From positions 8,100 to 16,741 of the forward strand of contig JAHEAM010000017.1 in assembly GCA_024642765.1 (NCBI GenBank): a stretch of 8,642 nucleotides of DNA, read 5' to 3'. Source of the stretch: Planctomycetaceae bacterium (GTDB lineage: Bacteria; Planctomycetota; Planctomycetia; Pirellulales; Pirellulaceae). Every line of letters starts with the position of its first letter. Positions within the stretch are counted from its first letter, which is position 1. Positions 1 to 7,270 of the stretch are shown one piece after another. A program made the position numbers and the translations under genes. Below the pieces are notes generated by a model. It had not been told where the DNA came from, searched no databases, and was given only the letters and a program-made list of their open reading frames with translations.

Positions 1-808
1 AGGGGTTACTGCGAACGAGGGCGACTCCTTCAGGAAACATGACAGATGACGCCTTTTCAGCGGCCACATCGATGGACAATTCGACTGAAAACTGTTCGCT
101 CGCTCCGCGAACTTTTTCGCCCGCCTCATCCACGGCGCCGAAATAGCGCAAGTTTCCCTTGTCCAAAATACAAACGCGATCGCAGATCAATTCGATTTCT
201 TGCAGGATGTGGCTATTCACGAAAACCGTAACACCCTCGCCCTTTAGCCGCATGATCAGCGAACGCACTTCGGCTCGAGCGCGAGGGTCAAGGCCATCCG
301 TTGGTTCATCCATGATCAAGAGCTGAGGCTTATTCAACAAGGCCTGTGCGATTCCCAGTCGCTGCAACATGCCTTTAGAGAAATTCTTGACGCGTTCTTT
401 TTCGCGACCCAACAGTCCCACCATGCTCAAAAGTTCGTCCCGTCGACTCCGCACGACCGACGAAGGTATCTCGCACAAATTTCCATAGAGCTCCAGCGCC
501 GACAGAGCCGTCAGATGACGGGGTATTCGCAAATGCTCTGGTAAATAACCAACTTGTTTTCTCGCAGAAAGGCTACCCGCTGGTTCCCCAAGCATCGTCG
601 CTTGGCCGCTGGTTTTCGCAATAATGCCTAGCAGTATTTTCAGGAACGTCGTTTTCCCGGCACCGTTGGGGCCGAGCAATCCAAAAACCTCGCCTTGCCT
701 GACTTTGAACGATATGCCTTTCAACGCCTCGAATCGTTTCCTACCGAAAAATCCCTCGCGGTAAGTCTTATAGAGATTGTCGACTTCTACTGTAAAATTT
801 TCAGACAT
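1..808 (-). CDS. ABC transporter ATP-binding protein, ABC-2 exporter type (3'-partial)
   Basis: This is the nucleotide-binding subunit of an ABC exporter; it hydrolyses ATP on the cytoplasmic face of a membrane permease. The frame is open from an ATG at 808 to the window edge, giving 269 codons. Visible motifs, in order, are Walker A GPNGAGKTT (residues 46-54), a Q-loop region GYLPE (87-91, Glu in the Gln position), signature FSKGM (143-147), Walker B LLIMDE (163-168), D-loop GLDP (172-175) and switch His200. All ATPase motifs are therefore present. About 40 residues after the core (from roughly 225) begin the C-terminal extension common in drug- or gliding-type ABC-2 ATPases, and the end is missing. 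Such genes are usually followed by an ABC-2 permease, which would lie to the left of the window. No strong ribosome binding site precedes the ATG. The substrate cannot be told from sequence. The family call is firm; the planctomycete resemblance is from memory. Confidence 0.93.
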   Translation of the reverse strand, partial: MSENFTVEVDNLYKTYREGFFGRKRFEALKGISFKVRQGEVFGLLGPNGAGKTTFLKILLGIIAKTSGQATMLGEPAGSLSARKQVGYLPEHLRIPRHLTALSALELYGNLCEIPSSVVRSRRDELLSMVGLLGREKERVKNFSKGMLQRLGIAQALLNKPQLLIMDEPTDGLDPRARAEVRSLIMRLKGEGVTVFVNSHILQEIELICDRVCILDKGNLRYFGAVDEAGEKVRGASEQFSVELSIDVAAEKASSVMFPEGVALVRSNP

Positions 809-1000
809 TTGGTAACTTCGAGCTCGTTGGTTCAAATTTCTCGATTTTGAGGTGTACGCCACATCGGGAACCCCAATTGTAGCGTCCCTGTTGGCGATTG
901 AGTGAATGGGCTGATCGTCTTGTGCCCGATTGGTGGAATCACGCGTGTAGTACCGGTCAATTGAGCAACTTGTTTCATTAATTTCTGCGAGTGATTTTCT
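809..1000. other. Divergent intergenic region
   Basis: These 192 bases separate the minus-strand ABC ATPase from the plus-strand SUFU-like gene and should hold both promoters. I could not find a well-spaced -35/-10 pair on either strand. Two short perfect palindromes lie close together: CACGCGTG at 940-947 and ACCGGT at 952-957. They could be protein-binding sites, but both are short enough to occur by chance. No RNA gene or convincing ORF is visible. Confidence 0.4.
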
Positions 1001-1984
1001 GTGAGCGAACTAACTGAAGTCGATGGCACAATTGTGTTTGAGAGGTCGCCCTATGGCAATATTGATGCGATTGTTGATTCGGACGGACGAACGGTCTATT
1101 TCTATTTGAATGGCGATGAAGCATTTGGAACAAGAGCTTGCTGGGTACAAAATCTTGAAGCCGGACCACTGGTTCTCAATCACCAAGAATTGCAGGCTGG
1201 GCGGCCGCCGATGCTTTCGCGACTACATACGGTCGATGCCCTGAAACACGAAAAACCGATTGCCGAAGATCTGCAGGTGGTTTGGTTTGCAGAAGGCAAT
1301 GGCGCGGCGTTAATGGAAAAAGGGGAAGCTGTCGCAGTCATACCACCTTGGAGTGGATTGGACGGTTTCCATGGCTATGCAAAAAACTGCGCTGCCGAAA
1401 ACGAGATCTGCTGGCCCATGCCCAATACCGAGGCCCTGACGGAACGCATTTCTGCCAGCCAAACATTTTGGCAAGACTGGGAGAACGGAGCGTTGTTCCA
1501 ACAAATTCAGCCTGCGCTTTTGAACTTGTATGAAAAGCACTTTGGCGTCAATCAAAAGTACTTCTCTATCGACGGCGGTCACTTTCCAACACGCGGATTG
1601 GGCTTGTTCGAACGCGATGACCGTTTGGTATTGGCGACCGTCGGCATGTCGTTGTGTCCGATGCCGAATGTCGAACTCCACCATGAATTCCCTCGCATGC
1701 ATCGACGTATCGAATTGGCTGTCGCGCTCGAGAGAACCGCCAATGAAGAACTCCTTGAACAAGTCGCAAAACGCATGTCAGGAATTGCTTCGATGCCCTG
1801 GCGGCGTTGGATTTGGTTTGGCGAACGACACACCTGCGATTGGTTGGCAGGTAGTGAAACACCTATCGCCGAATTGCGGCGAGATGCAGCGATTGACATT
1901 CAATTGCCCGAGGTACAAGGCGATCCCGTGCACCTACTGTGGTTGGTCCCGAAGACTGAAAAACCTGACCCAAAAGCGAACTGA
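1001..1984 (+). CDS. Suppressor-of-fused (SUFU)-like domain protein
   Basis: This is a 327-residue soluble protein with no signal peptide or membrane segment. The C-terminal part (about 180-320) resembles the SUFU domain as I remember it: ATVGMS (212-217) followed by PMP (220-222), a RRIEL strand (235-239), GERHT in the place of the usual GxGHT (274-278), and a terminal LLWLVP strand (312-317). The N-terminal half has its own conserved-looking blocks, WFAEGNGAAL (95-104), IPPWSG (114-119) and GFHGYAK (122-128), which I associate with the long bacterial form. In animals SUFU binds Gli factors. In bacteria the function is mostly unknown, and some members occur as immunity proteins in toxin loci. 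No toxin gene is next to this one. The start is a GTG at 1001, forced by an in-frame TGA at 992-994; the ribosome binding site is weak. The gene stands alone and converges on the efflux operon. Confidence 0.6.
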   Translation: MSELTEVDGTIVFERSPYGNIDAIVDSDGRTVYFYLNGDEAFGTRACWVQNLEAGPLVLNHQELQAGRPPMLSRLHTVDALKHEKPIAEDLQVVWFAEGNGAALMEKGEAVAVIPPWSGLDGFHGYAKNCAAENEICWPMPNTEALTERISASQTFWQDWENGALFQQIQPALLNLYEKHFGVNQKYFSIDGGHFPTRGLGLFERDDRLVLATVGMSLCPMPNVELHHEFPRMHRRIELAVALERTANEELLEQVAKRMSGIASMPWRRWIWFGERHTCDWLAGSETPIAELRRDAAIDIQLPEVQGDPVHLLWLVPKTEKPDPKAN

Positions 1985-2060
1985 CAATCTCGGACTATTT
2001 AAAGTTCTTGCCCAGAGCCTGAACCCTGTTTGGATAGGCACTTGGTATTGCGATCAAGAA

Positions 2061-2074
2061 TAGGCTTGGGCCTA
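2061..2074 (-). terminator. Weak hairpin after the efflux operon
   Basis: TAGGC (2061-2065) and GCCTA (2070-2074) pair as a 5-bp stem with a 4-nt loop, beginning 3 nt after the permease stop codon on the minus strand. Downstream on that strand comes TTCTT rather than a solid T tract, so intrinsic termination would be weak. It lies in the 93-bp gap between two convergent genes, where a bidirectional terminator would be expected. The position is suggestive, but the stem is short. Confidence 0.3.
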
Positions 2075-2077
2075 AGA

Positions 2078-5000
2078 CTAAAAATGTGACGGTTCGACTT
2101 CGGCCTTGTGTTCGGCTGCGATGATAATGTAAAGGGCTGGGACGACGAATAGCGTGAAGAATGTGCCGATCGCCATTCCGGCCACTAGGATAATCCCGAT
2201 GCTATTGCGAGCCTCGGCTCCGGGACCCGATACAAATACCAAAGGCATATGCCCAAAAACTGTCGCCGCCGATGTCATGAGTACCGGTCGCAATCGCGTC
2301 TGCGCCGATTCCCGAATGGCTTCCCATTTTGTTCTTCCTTCGGCCTGCAATGCATTTGCAAATTCGACGATCAAGATTCCGTTTTTGGCAACCAAACCAA
2401 CGAGTGTGATCAAGCCGACTTGGGAATAAATATTAATCGTGGTCTGACCGATGAACGTCAACGCCAGCGCACCGGAAATAGCCAACGGCACCGACCCCAG
2501 CAATACAATCAAAGGATCACGAAAGGAATGAAACTGGGCTGAGAGGACGAGATAGATCATGATCAATGCGAATCCAAGACTAACCGCCAAGGCCGAGCCT
2601 TCCTGTTTCAATTGGCGAGATTCTCCGGCGTAGTCGATTGCGGCGCTGGTGCCAAGTGTTTCGCGCGCGAGTTCTTCAAGCTTGTTCAAGCCGACTTCTT
2701 TCGTTATTCCCGGCACCAGAACTCCGGAAATCCGTAGTGAACTTTGTTGTTGGAAACGCGTCAAGATCCGGGGAGCCGCACTAGCTTTGACACTTGCAAA
2801 ACTCGAAACGGGAATCAAATCGCCGCCGGGTCCACGAATTTTCAGATCCAATAACGAACCCACAGACGATCGATCGGTTTCTGCCAATTGCGGAATGACT
2901 TGGTAGCTGCGGTTGTAATAGTTAAAACGATTGACGTAACCGCCTCCCAAGAGCACACCCAATTCACGTGCGATCATCGCTAGGTCCATTCCTAAATCGG
3001 CCACCTTGTCGCGATTAACATCAACTCGGGCCTGCGGCAAATCGAGTTTCAAATCGGAATCGATGTAGACAAACACGCCCGCTTTCTTGGCCTTTTGTAT
3101 CACTTCCTCAATAGAGTCGAGTAACTGTTCGACAGGCTGATCGCTCTTGACGATCATCTCGACATCAAAGTTTCCAGCTCCTGGCAACGGCGGCAACAAT
3201 AGGGGTACCGGCTGCAGTCCCGCGACTGGAGCTACCGCCCTAAACACGTCGCCTTGCAATTCCGAAGTCGTCTTGTCGCGATCCTTAAACGGTTTAGTCA
3301 CGATACCCCCGAACCCACCGCTGCTCGTAGCAAGCGCCCACATGTACTTCGACTCGGGCAATTCTTGCAGCTTGCTGGCGAGTTCTTGCGCCCAACGCGT
3401 CGTCGATTCGAGAGTCGAATCGGGAGCTGCTTGAAGAATCATGGCAATCATACTTTGATCTTCGACAGGCGCAAGCTCCTTCCCACTAAACATGTACAAC
3501 GGCACAGCTGCCATCGCAATTAGAATCGTTGAAAATGCGATCGACCAACGCAAACTCAATGCGGCTTCCAAAAACATAACGTAGCCACAACGAACCCAAT
3601 CGAATAACCAATTGATCTTCCGAGTCAACCATCCCTCGTGACCCGTAGAATGCAACATGGCAGCACTCATTACAGGCGACAGAGTAACGGCAACAACACC
3701 AGAAACCAAAACGGCAGCAGCGAGCGTAAAGGCAAATTCGCGAAACATCATCCCGGTCATGCCGCCTTGGAATCCGATGGGTGCGTAGACCACGGCTAAC
3801 GTGATGGTCATGGCGATAATGGGCCCCAGCAATTCTCGCGCGGCAACCAAAGCCGCCTGCACTTTCGTTTTTCCCAACTGCACGTGCCGTTGAACATTTT
3901 CCACAACGACGATCGCATCATCAACGACCAGTCCCACAGCCAAAACGATCGCCAGAATGGTCAATAGGTTGAGTGAAAACCCCAATAACAACATGACAAT
4001 CGTCGCACCGATCAACGAAACGGGCATTGCAATTAGCGGCACAATTGCCGTTCGAATGGAACCGAGAAACAAAAAGACAACGAAACCGACGATCATGACC
4101 GTTTCGGTCAGCGTCTTGCCGATTTCGCGAATTGCGTCTTCCATAAACGTCGTTCCGTCATATGCCAAATTCATGTCGATATGCGCGGGCAACGTGGGGC
4201 GCAGGCGTTCCAATTCGGCCCGCAGACCATGTGCAACTTCAATTTCGTTGCTCCCCGCCTTGGGCCATACAGATACATAAATTGCTTTCTTACCACGGAA
4301 CATGGCCGTCATGATCGGTTCTTCCGAACCAATCTCGACCTTCGCCACATCGCGCAGACGAATCGTTGCGCCATTGCGTTGTGAGACGATTAAATCTTGA
4401 AATTCGTCAACTGTTCGCAAATCCGTGTTCGTCAGCAAATCGACTTGGACGTTGCCGTTTTTTAGTCGTCCAATCGCCGCAACGTAGTTGTTGCGTTGGA
4501 GCGCGTTAAAAACGTCACCTGGTGTCAAATTCAATTCGCCCAAGCGTTGTGGTGAAATCCAAATCCGCATTGCTGGTGACTGCCCGGCCTCGATGCCAAT
4601 TCGCTGAACGTCTTTGAGAGTCGATAACTGCGGTTGAATGTTGCGAGTTAGCCAGTCGGTCAAGGCCGGCAATTCGAATTGCTCGGACGTGAAGCTAATG
4701 TAAAATGTCGCATGAGGCGAATCCGCTCGTACCGTTTCAACTACGGGTGGTTCGGCTTCGGCAGGCAACAAACGACGAACCTGTTGCAGCCGCGAGGTGA
4801 CCTCGGTTTGAGCCTTGGTGCTGTCGTGATTCAGCTTCAAACGAATGGTGATCAAGCTGGCTCCCGCCGTTGAACTCGACTCAATGTAATCAACGCCAGC
4901 GATGCTCGAGACGGCTTGTTCAATCGGAGTCGTCAAAAATCCGCGCACCGTTTCAGCACTGGCGCCAATGTAATACGTCGTGATGATGATTGACGTACTT

Positions 5001-5206
5001 TCCAGCGAGGGATATTGCTGAATGGGTAGCGAACGAATGCAACTCAGGCCGACCAAGACAATTGCTAAATTGACGACAATGGCGAGCACGGGTTGGCGGA
5101 TAAAACGATCCGTAAAGGCACGCATGATCGTCGGCGATTGCTTTTCAGGTTCTTCGTTTGCCACGGGATTGCCTTGCTGATTTTTGCCAAGTTCAATTTT
5201 TGACAT
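2078..5206 (-). CDS. RND-family efflux permease (HAE-1, AcrB/MexB/MexK-like)
   Basis: This inner-membrane proton/drug antiporter is the engine of a tripartite efflux pump. The length, 1042 residues, is typical of HAE-1 permeases. It has TM1 after a hydrophilic tail, a first periplasmic domain, a TM2-6 block, a second periplasmic domain with the LLGGGYVNRF segment (about 752-761), and a C-terminal TM block. The proton relay looks complete: Asp429-Asp430 in GLVVDDAIVVVEN (TM4), Lys941 in GLVAKNGILIVEF (TM10), and Arg971 and Thr978 in RLRPVLMT (TM11), matching AcrB D407/D408, K940, R971 and T978. I chose the ATG at 5206 because AAGAAG lies 6 nt upstream. An ATG at 5242 (12 residues longer) lacks this support, and an ATG at 5125 would remove the hydrophilic tail. 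The chosen start overlaps the upstream fusion-protein gene by 14 nt, which suggests translational coupling. The substrate is unknown; the family is certain. Confidence 0.96.
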   Translation of the reverse strand: MSKIELGKNQQGNPVANEEPEKQSPTIMRAFTDRFIRQPVLAIVVNLAIVLVGLSCIRSLPIQQYPSLESTSIIITTYYIGASAETVRGFLTTPIEQAVSSIAGVDYIESSSTAGASLITIRLKLNHDSTKAQTEVTSRLQQVRRLLPAEAEPPVVETVRADSPHATFYISFTSEQFELPALTDWLTRNIQPQLSTLKDVQRIGIEAGQSPAMRIWISPQRLGELNLTPGDVFNALQRNNYVAAIGRLKNGNVQVDLLTNTDLRTVDEFQDLIVSQRNGATIRLRDVAKVEIGSEEPIMTAMFRGKKAIYVSVWPKAGSNEIEVAHGLRAELERLRPTLPAHIDMNLAYDGTTFMEDAIREIGKTLTETVMIVGFVVFLFLGSIRTAIVPLIAMPVSLIGATIVMLLLGFSLNLLTILAIVLAVGLVVDDAIVVVENVQRHVQLGKTKVQAALVAARELLGPIIAMTITLAVVYAPIGFQGGMTGMMFREFAFTLAAAVLVSGVVAVTLSPVMSAAMLHSTGHEGWLTRKINWLFDWVRCGYVMFLEAALSLRWSIAFSTILIAMAAVPLYMFSGKELAPVEDQSMIAMILQAAPDSTLESTTRWAQELASKLQELPESKYMWALATSSGGFGGIVTKPFKDRDKTTSELQGDVFRAVAPVAGLQPVPLLLPPLPGAGNFDVEMIVKSDQPVEQLLDSIEEVIQKAKKAGVFVYIDSDLKLDLPQARVDVNRDKVADLGMDLAMIARELGVLLGGGYVNRFNYYNRSYQVIPQLAETDRSSVGSLLDLKIRGPGGDLIPVSSFASVKASAAPRILTRFQQQSSLRISGVLVPGITKEVGLNKLEELARETLGTSAAIDYAGESRQLKQEGSALAVSLGFALIMIYLVLSAQFHSFRDPLIVLLGSVPLAISGALALTFIGQTTINIYSQVGLITLVGLVAKNGILIVEFANALQAEGRTKWEAIRESAQTRLRPVLMTSAATVFGHMPLVFVSGPGAEARNSIGIILVAGMAIGTFFTLFVVPALYIIIAAEHKAEVEPSHF

Positions 5207-6473
5207 CGGATTCTTCTTGCCCGGACAGCGGCGAAATCTCAAGTTTTACTTCCGTCGGCTCACTTGTGGCTCCAGCGTTTGAAGATTCGAGCGGGACAAT
5301 CCAGTCGCCATCTTTCAATTTGAACGACCCGTCAACGACCACCAATTCACCCTGTTTCAATCCGGCAGCAATTCCAATGCTTCTTCCCACAGAAGTACCT
5401 GGCATGATCGGTCGCATCGCAGCCCGCAAGTTGCCTTCTTTGTCCATCTCTGCAACAAACACGAACGCGCCTTGGGGGGAACGCCGCACGGACTCGGCAG
5501 GCACACTTGGCAGCGTGAGCGGATCGCCATACTCAATATGGACTTGCACCGAATCTCCTGGCGACAAACGCTCGGGAGGGTTGTACAACGTGGCGCGAAT
5601 TCGAACATTGCGGGTACTGCGATCTGCTTGGGCATCGAGTGCCACGACTTTGGCCTTCAGTTGATTGCCACTGGAGACCACGGTGACCATGTCGCCGGGC
5701 TGAATTTGATTGTCGACACCTTGTGGCAACATGAAATCGACTAGTAGATGATCTTCGATACTTTGTAATGTGGTAATCATGCTGCCAGCACCCAGGTATT
5801 GCCCCTCGTGGATATCGGACAAACCGACGCGACCGCGAAACGGAGCCTTGATAGTTTTGCGAGCGATCACCGCCTTGAGTTCCTCGACTTGGGCTTGCGA
5901 TTGAATCCACTGCGAACGAAAGTCTTCGAGTTCCAGTTTCGTAACCGCATTGGTCTCAGCCAATTGTTCGTTACGTGTTAAAGTGGAATGGGTAAAAGCC
6001 TCTCGCGCAACTGCCGACTTCAGTTGTGCATCTTCAACACTGATATCTTGGCGCAATAAAACGTTTCCGACATCGACGACACTGCCAGGTTCGAGGCGAA
6101 CTTCCAGGACCGTTCCCGGCAATTCGTTGTTGACGGTAATCGAGCGAGGTGCAAGAATCGTGCCGATGCTGGTTGTCGAATTACGCCAAGTAATGGTTTG
6201 CGAGACTTCCATGCCGACGGTTGTAGGATGCTCGGGCGGCGGCGGCGTATTCATGCCGGCCTCGATTTCTTTGTACTTCCACCAAGCCAAGCCCGCCAAA
6301 ATACCTAGCGTGGCGGCGACAACTAACATCGAACCCAGCACAATCCAAATTCGACTTCCACGCCGAGTGGGTTTAGTTGCTCTCACCTCATTTTGTTTCA
6401 TTGATTCTGAACTCGAACTCTGTGCTGTCATCTGTTCCGTTTGATCCGTCGTCGAAACACCATTGTAGTTCAT
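5193..6473 (-). CDS. RND efflux periplasmic adaptor (membrane fusion protein)
   Basis: This adaptor bridges the RND permease and an outer-membrane channel. It has 426 residues from the ATG at 6473. A polar N-terminal tail (1-40) is followed by one membrane anchor (about 42-65, rich in V, L and A), with no lipobox Cys, so it is membrane-anchored rather than a lipoprotein like AcrA. Then come the first lipoyl half (ELPGTVLEVRLEPGS, about 117-131), a short alpha-hairpin (about 145-205), the second lipoyl half (IKAPFRGRVGL, about 208-218), a beta-barrel (about 240-315) and a membrane-proximal domain. At the hairpin tip, RNEQLAETNAVT (167-178) fits the R-x3-L-x6-S docking motif with Thr for Ser. 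A TTG at 6482 would add three residues, but its upstream AGG is too close. This is the first gene of the operon with the permease. Confidence 0.93.
   Translation of the reverse strand: MNYNGVSTTDQTEQMTAQSSSSESMKQNEVRATKPTRRGSRIWIVLGSMLVVAATLGILAGLAWWKYKEIEAGMNTPPPPEHPTTVGMEVSQTITWRNSTTSIGTILAPRSITVNNELPGTVLEVRLEPGSVVDVGNVLLRQDISVEDAQLKSAVAREAFTHSTLTRNEQLAETNAVTKLELEDFRSQWIQSQAQVEELKAVIARKTIKAPFRGRVGLSDIHEGQYLGAGSMITTLQSIEDHLLVDFMLPQGVDNQIQPGDMVTVVSSGNQLKAKVVALDAQADRSTRNVRIRATLYNPPERLSPGDSVQVHIEYGDPLTLPSVPAESVRRSPQGAFVFVAEMDKEGNLRAAMRPIMPGTSVGRSIGIAAGLKQGELVVVDGSFKLKDGDWIVPLESSNAGATSEPTEVKLEISPLSGQEESDVKN
5211..5218 (-). promoter_or_regulatory. Ribosome binding site of the RND permease gene
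   Basis: On the minus strand AAGAAGAA ends 4 nt before the ATG at 5206; its AAGAAG core is 6 nt away. It lies inside the last codons of the fusion-protein gene and decides the start choice for the permease, because neither the ATG at 5242 nor the one at 5125 has a comparable purine tract. Confidence 0.55.
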
Positions 6474-6490
6474 CGACTGCAAAACCTGAA

Positions 6491-6505
6491 ACGATCTTTA
6501 ATCGT
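6491..6505. promoter_or_regulatory. Dyad in the efflux operon leader
   Basis: ACGAT (6491-6495) and ATCGT (6501-6505) are perfect inverted repeats around a 5-nt centre, 17 nt before the fusion-protein ATG. The position, between the candidate promoter and the start codon, suits a repressor operator or a leader hairpin. TTAATCG, which overlaps the right arm (6498-6504), recurs in inverted orientation as CGATTAA at 6568-6574. The arms are short, so chance is possible. Confidence 0.3.
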
Positions 6506-6584
6506 ATTTGGCAGAAAATAAAGTCTTACAACTACCATTCATTCATTTTTCGTTTTCCCTTAATTGTCGATTAATATGCTAATG

Positions 6585-6613
6585 AATAAACTAATTCTCT
6601 ATTATGTAGTCAA
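6585..6613 (-). promoter_or_regulatory. Candidate sigma-70-like promoter of the efflux operon
   Basis: On the minus strand, TTGACT (6613-6608) matches the -35 consensus at 5 of 6 positions. After a 17-nt spacer, TTTATT (6590-6585) matches the -10 at 4 of 6. Transcription would begin near 6578 and leave a leader of about 105 nt containing the 6491-6505 dyad. The surrounding 6500-6615 stretch is clearly AT-rich, so partial matches come easily. Housekeeping promoters in planctomycetes are also not well defined by this consensus. Confidence 0.35.
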
Positions 6614-6658
6614 AATTCGTTTGGTCAGGCCGCAATCAGGGATAAGATACGGTCCAGA

Positions 6659-6681
6659 AGGTGCTGTGCCAGCCAGCACTT
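6659..6681. repeat. Inverted repeat upstream of the GNAT gene
   Basis: GTGCTG (6661-6666) and CAGCAC (6674-6679) form a 6-bp perfect stem with a 7-nt loop. It can be extended by a G-T wobble and an A-T pair to 6659-6681. It ends 21 nt before the GNAT ATG at 6703, in the 5' leader or promoter-proximal region, and could be an operator or a leader hairpin. No further copy of the sequence was noticed. Confidence 0.35.
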
Positions 6682-6702
6682 GGTCGACTCCTTAGTTGAG
6701 GA

Positions 6703-7182
6703 ATGGGTAGCGAGATCATGGAAAGCCCAAATTTTCGCCTGGCGACAGACGTTGGTGAGATGAATCTGAAAACGATTCACACATTCTTGTCGAATTCCTA
6801 CTGGGCACCAGGAATTCCTCTCGAAACAATCCGCAGGTCGATGGAAAATTCTCTCTGCTTTGGCGTTTTTTGCGATGAACGGCAAGTTGCCTTTGCGCGG
6901 GTCGTAACCGACCGGGCAACATTCGCTTATCTTTGCGATGTTTTCGTTGTCGAAGATTTCCAGTTTCAAGGAGTCGGCAAATGGCTAATGCAACAGATCA
7001 TGGCTCACCGAGATCTGCAAGGCTTGCGGAGATTTTGCCTTGCAACTCGCGATGCACACACGCTGTATGCTCAATTCGGTTTTCAAGCCCTTGCCAAACC
7101 AGAGTCGATGATGGAGATCATCGTGCCGAACATTTATCAAAAAATTGACGCGGTGGAGTTGGAGGTGCGGCCGAAAAACTGA
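6703..7182 (+). CDS. GNAT-family N-acetyltransferase
   Basis: This small cytoplasmic enzyme is predicted to transfer an acetyl group from acetyl-CoA to an amine. It has 159 residues, the usual size of a single GNAT domain. Beta-4 and motif A read CDVFVVEDFQFQGVGKWLM (78-96), with Gln87-Phe-Gln-Gly90-Val-Gly92 fitting the Q/R-x-x-G-x-G pyrophosphate loop. Motif B reads FCLATRDAHTLYAQFGF (111-127), where Tyr122 is at the place of the common general acid. The YWAPGIP segment (33-39) and NSLCFGVF (49-56) belong to a widespread uncharacterised subgroup I recognise. The substrate is unknown. An in-frame TGA at 6697-6699 limits the start to the ATG at 6703 or 6718. The first has GAGGA directly against it, which is too close to be a good ribosome binding site, so the second (five residues shorter) remains possible. 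The gene is divergent from the efflux operon. Confidence 0.9.
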   Translation: MGSEIMESPNFRLATDVGEMNLKTIHTFLSNSYWAPGIPLETIRRSMENSLCFGVFCDERQVAFARVVTDRATFAYLCDVFVVEDFQFQGVGKWLMQQIMAHRDLQGLRRFCLATRDAHTLYAQFGFQALAKPESMMEIIVPNIYQKIDAVELEVRPKN

Positions 7183-7187
7183 TTTGT

Positions 7188-7204
7188 ATCTCAAGAGTTG
7201 AGAT
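7188..7204. terminator. 7-bp hairpin just after the GNAT gene
   Basis: ATCTCAA (7188-7194) and TTGAGAT (7198-7204) are perfectly complementary around the 3-nt loop GAG, starting 6 nt after the GNAT stop codon. There is no T tract after it on either strand and the stem is not GC-rich, so strong intrinsic termination is unlikely. It may instead be an operator dyad or an mRNA 3'-end stabilising stem. Confidence 0.35.
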
Positions 7205-7270
7205 CCGACTGGCATCCGAATGTTTGAATCGTTAGACTGCGATGTACATCTGGAGTAGCAAGATGAATTC

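Larger units (their letters stand above)
6474..6702. other. AT-rich divergent intergenic region
   Basis: This 229-bp gap lies between the efflux operon and the GNAT gene. The half next to the efflux operon, up to about 6615, is strongly AT-rich, in contrast to the flanking genes. It holds the candidate efflux promoter, the ACGAT/ATCGT dyad and an imperfect palindrome at 6570-6583 centred on ATTAATATGCTAAT. The half next to the GNAT gene is of ordinary composition and holds the GTGCTG/CAGCAC inverted repeat. On the plus strand TTGTCG (6564-6569) and TAAACT (6587-6592), 17 nt apart, are a weak candidate for a GNAT promoter. No regulator gene is next to it and no RNA gene is evident. Confidence 0.5.

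Noticed and set aside
87..231. Plus-strand arginine-rich reading frame opposite the ABC ATPase
   Set aside because: It lies entirely inside the ATPase gene on the other strand, whose motifs are unambiguous; its composition is that of an antisense shadow.
534..548. Glu91 instead of Gln in the ABC ATPase Q-loop (GYLPE)
   Set aside because: This change is common in ABC-2 drug- and gliding-type ATPases, so it is not a sign of inactivity.
832..1029. Minus-strand 65-codon frame across the ABC/SUFU gap
   Set aside because: No recognisable domain or good ribosome binding site, and it overlaps the start of the SUFU-like gene; treated as chance.
1530..2063. Second plus-strand frame of 177 codons overlapping the SUFU-like gene
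   Set aside because: Most of it lies inside the SUFU-like gene in another frame and its product has no recognisable motif; a shadow.
6531..6547. Tandem CATT repeats (CATTCATTCATT)
   Set aside because: Only three units in an AT-rich stretch; too short to call a functional repeat.
6625..6969. Minus-strand 114-codon frame whose C-terminal part lies in the GNAT upstream region
   Set aside because: It runs antisense through the GNAT motif region and has no domain. The piece outside the GNAT gene is too short to argue for a gene remnant.
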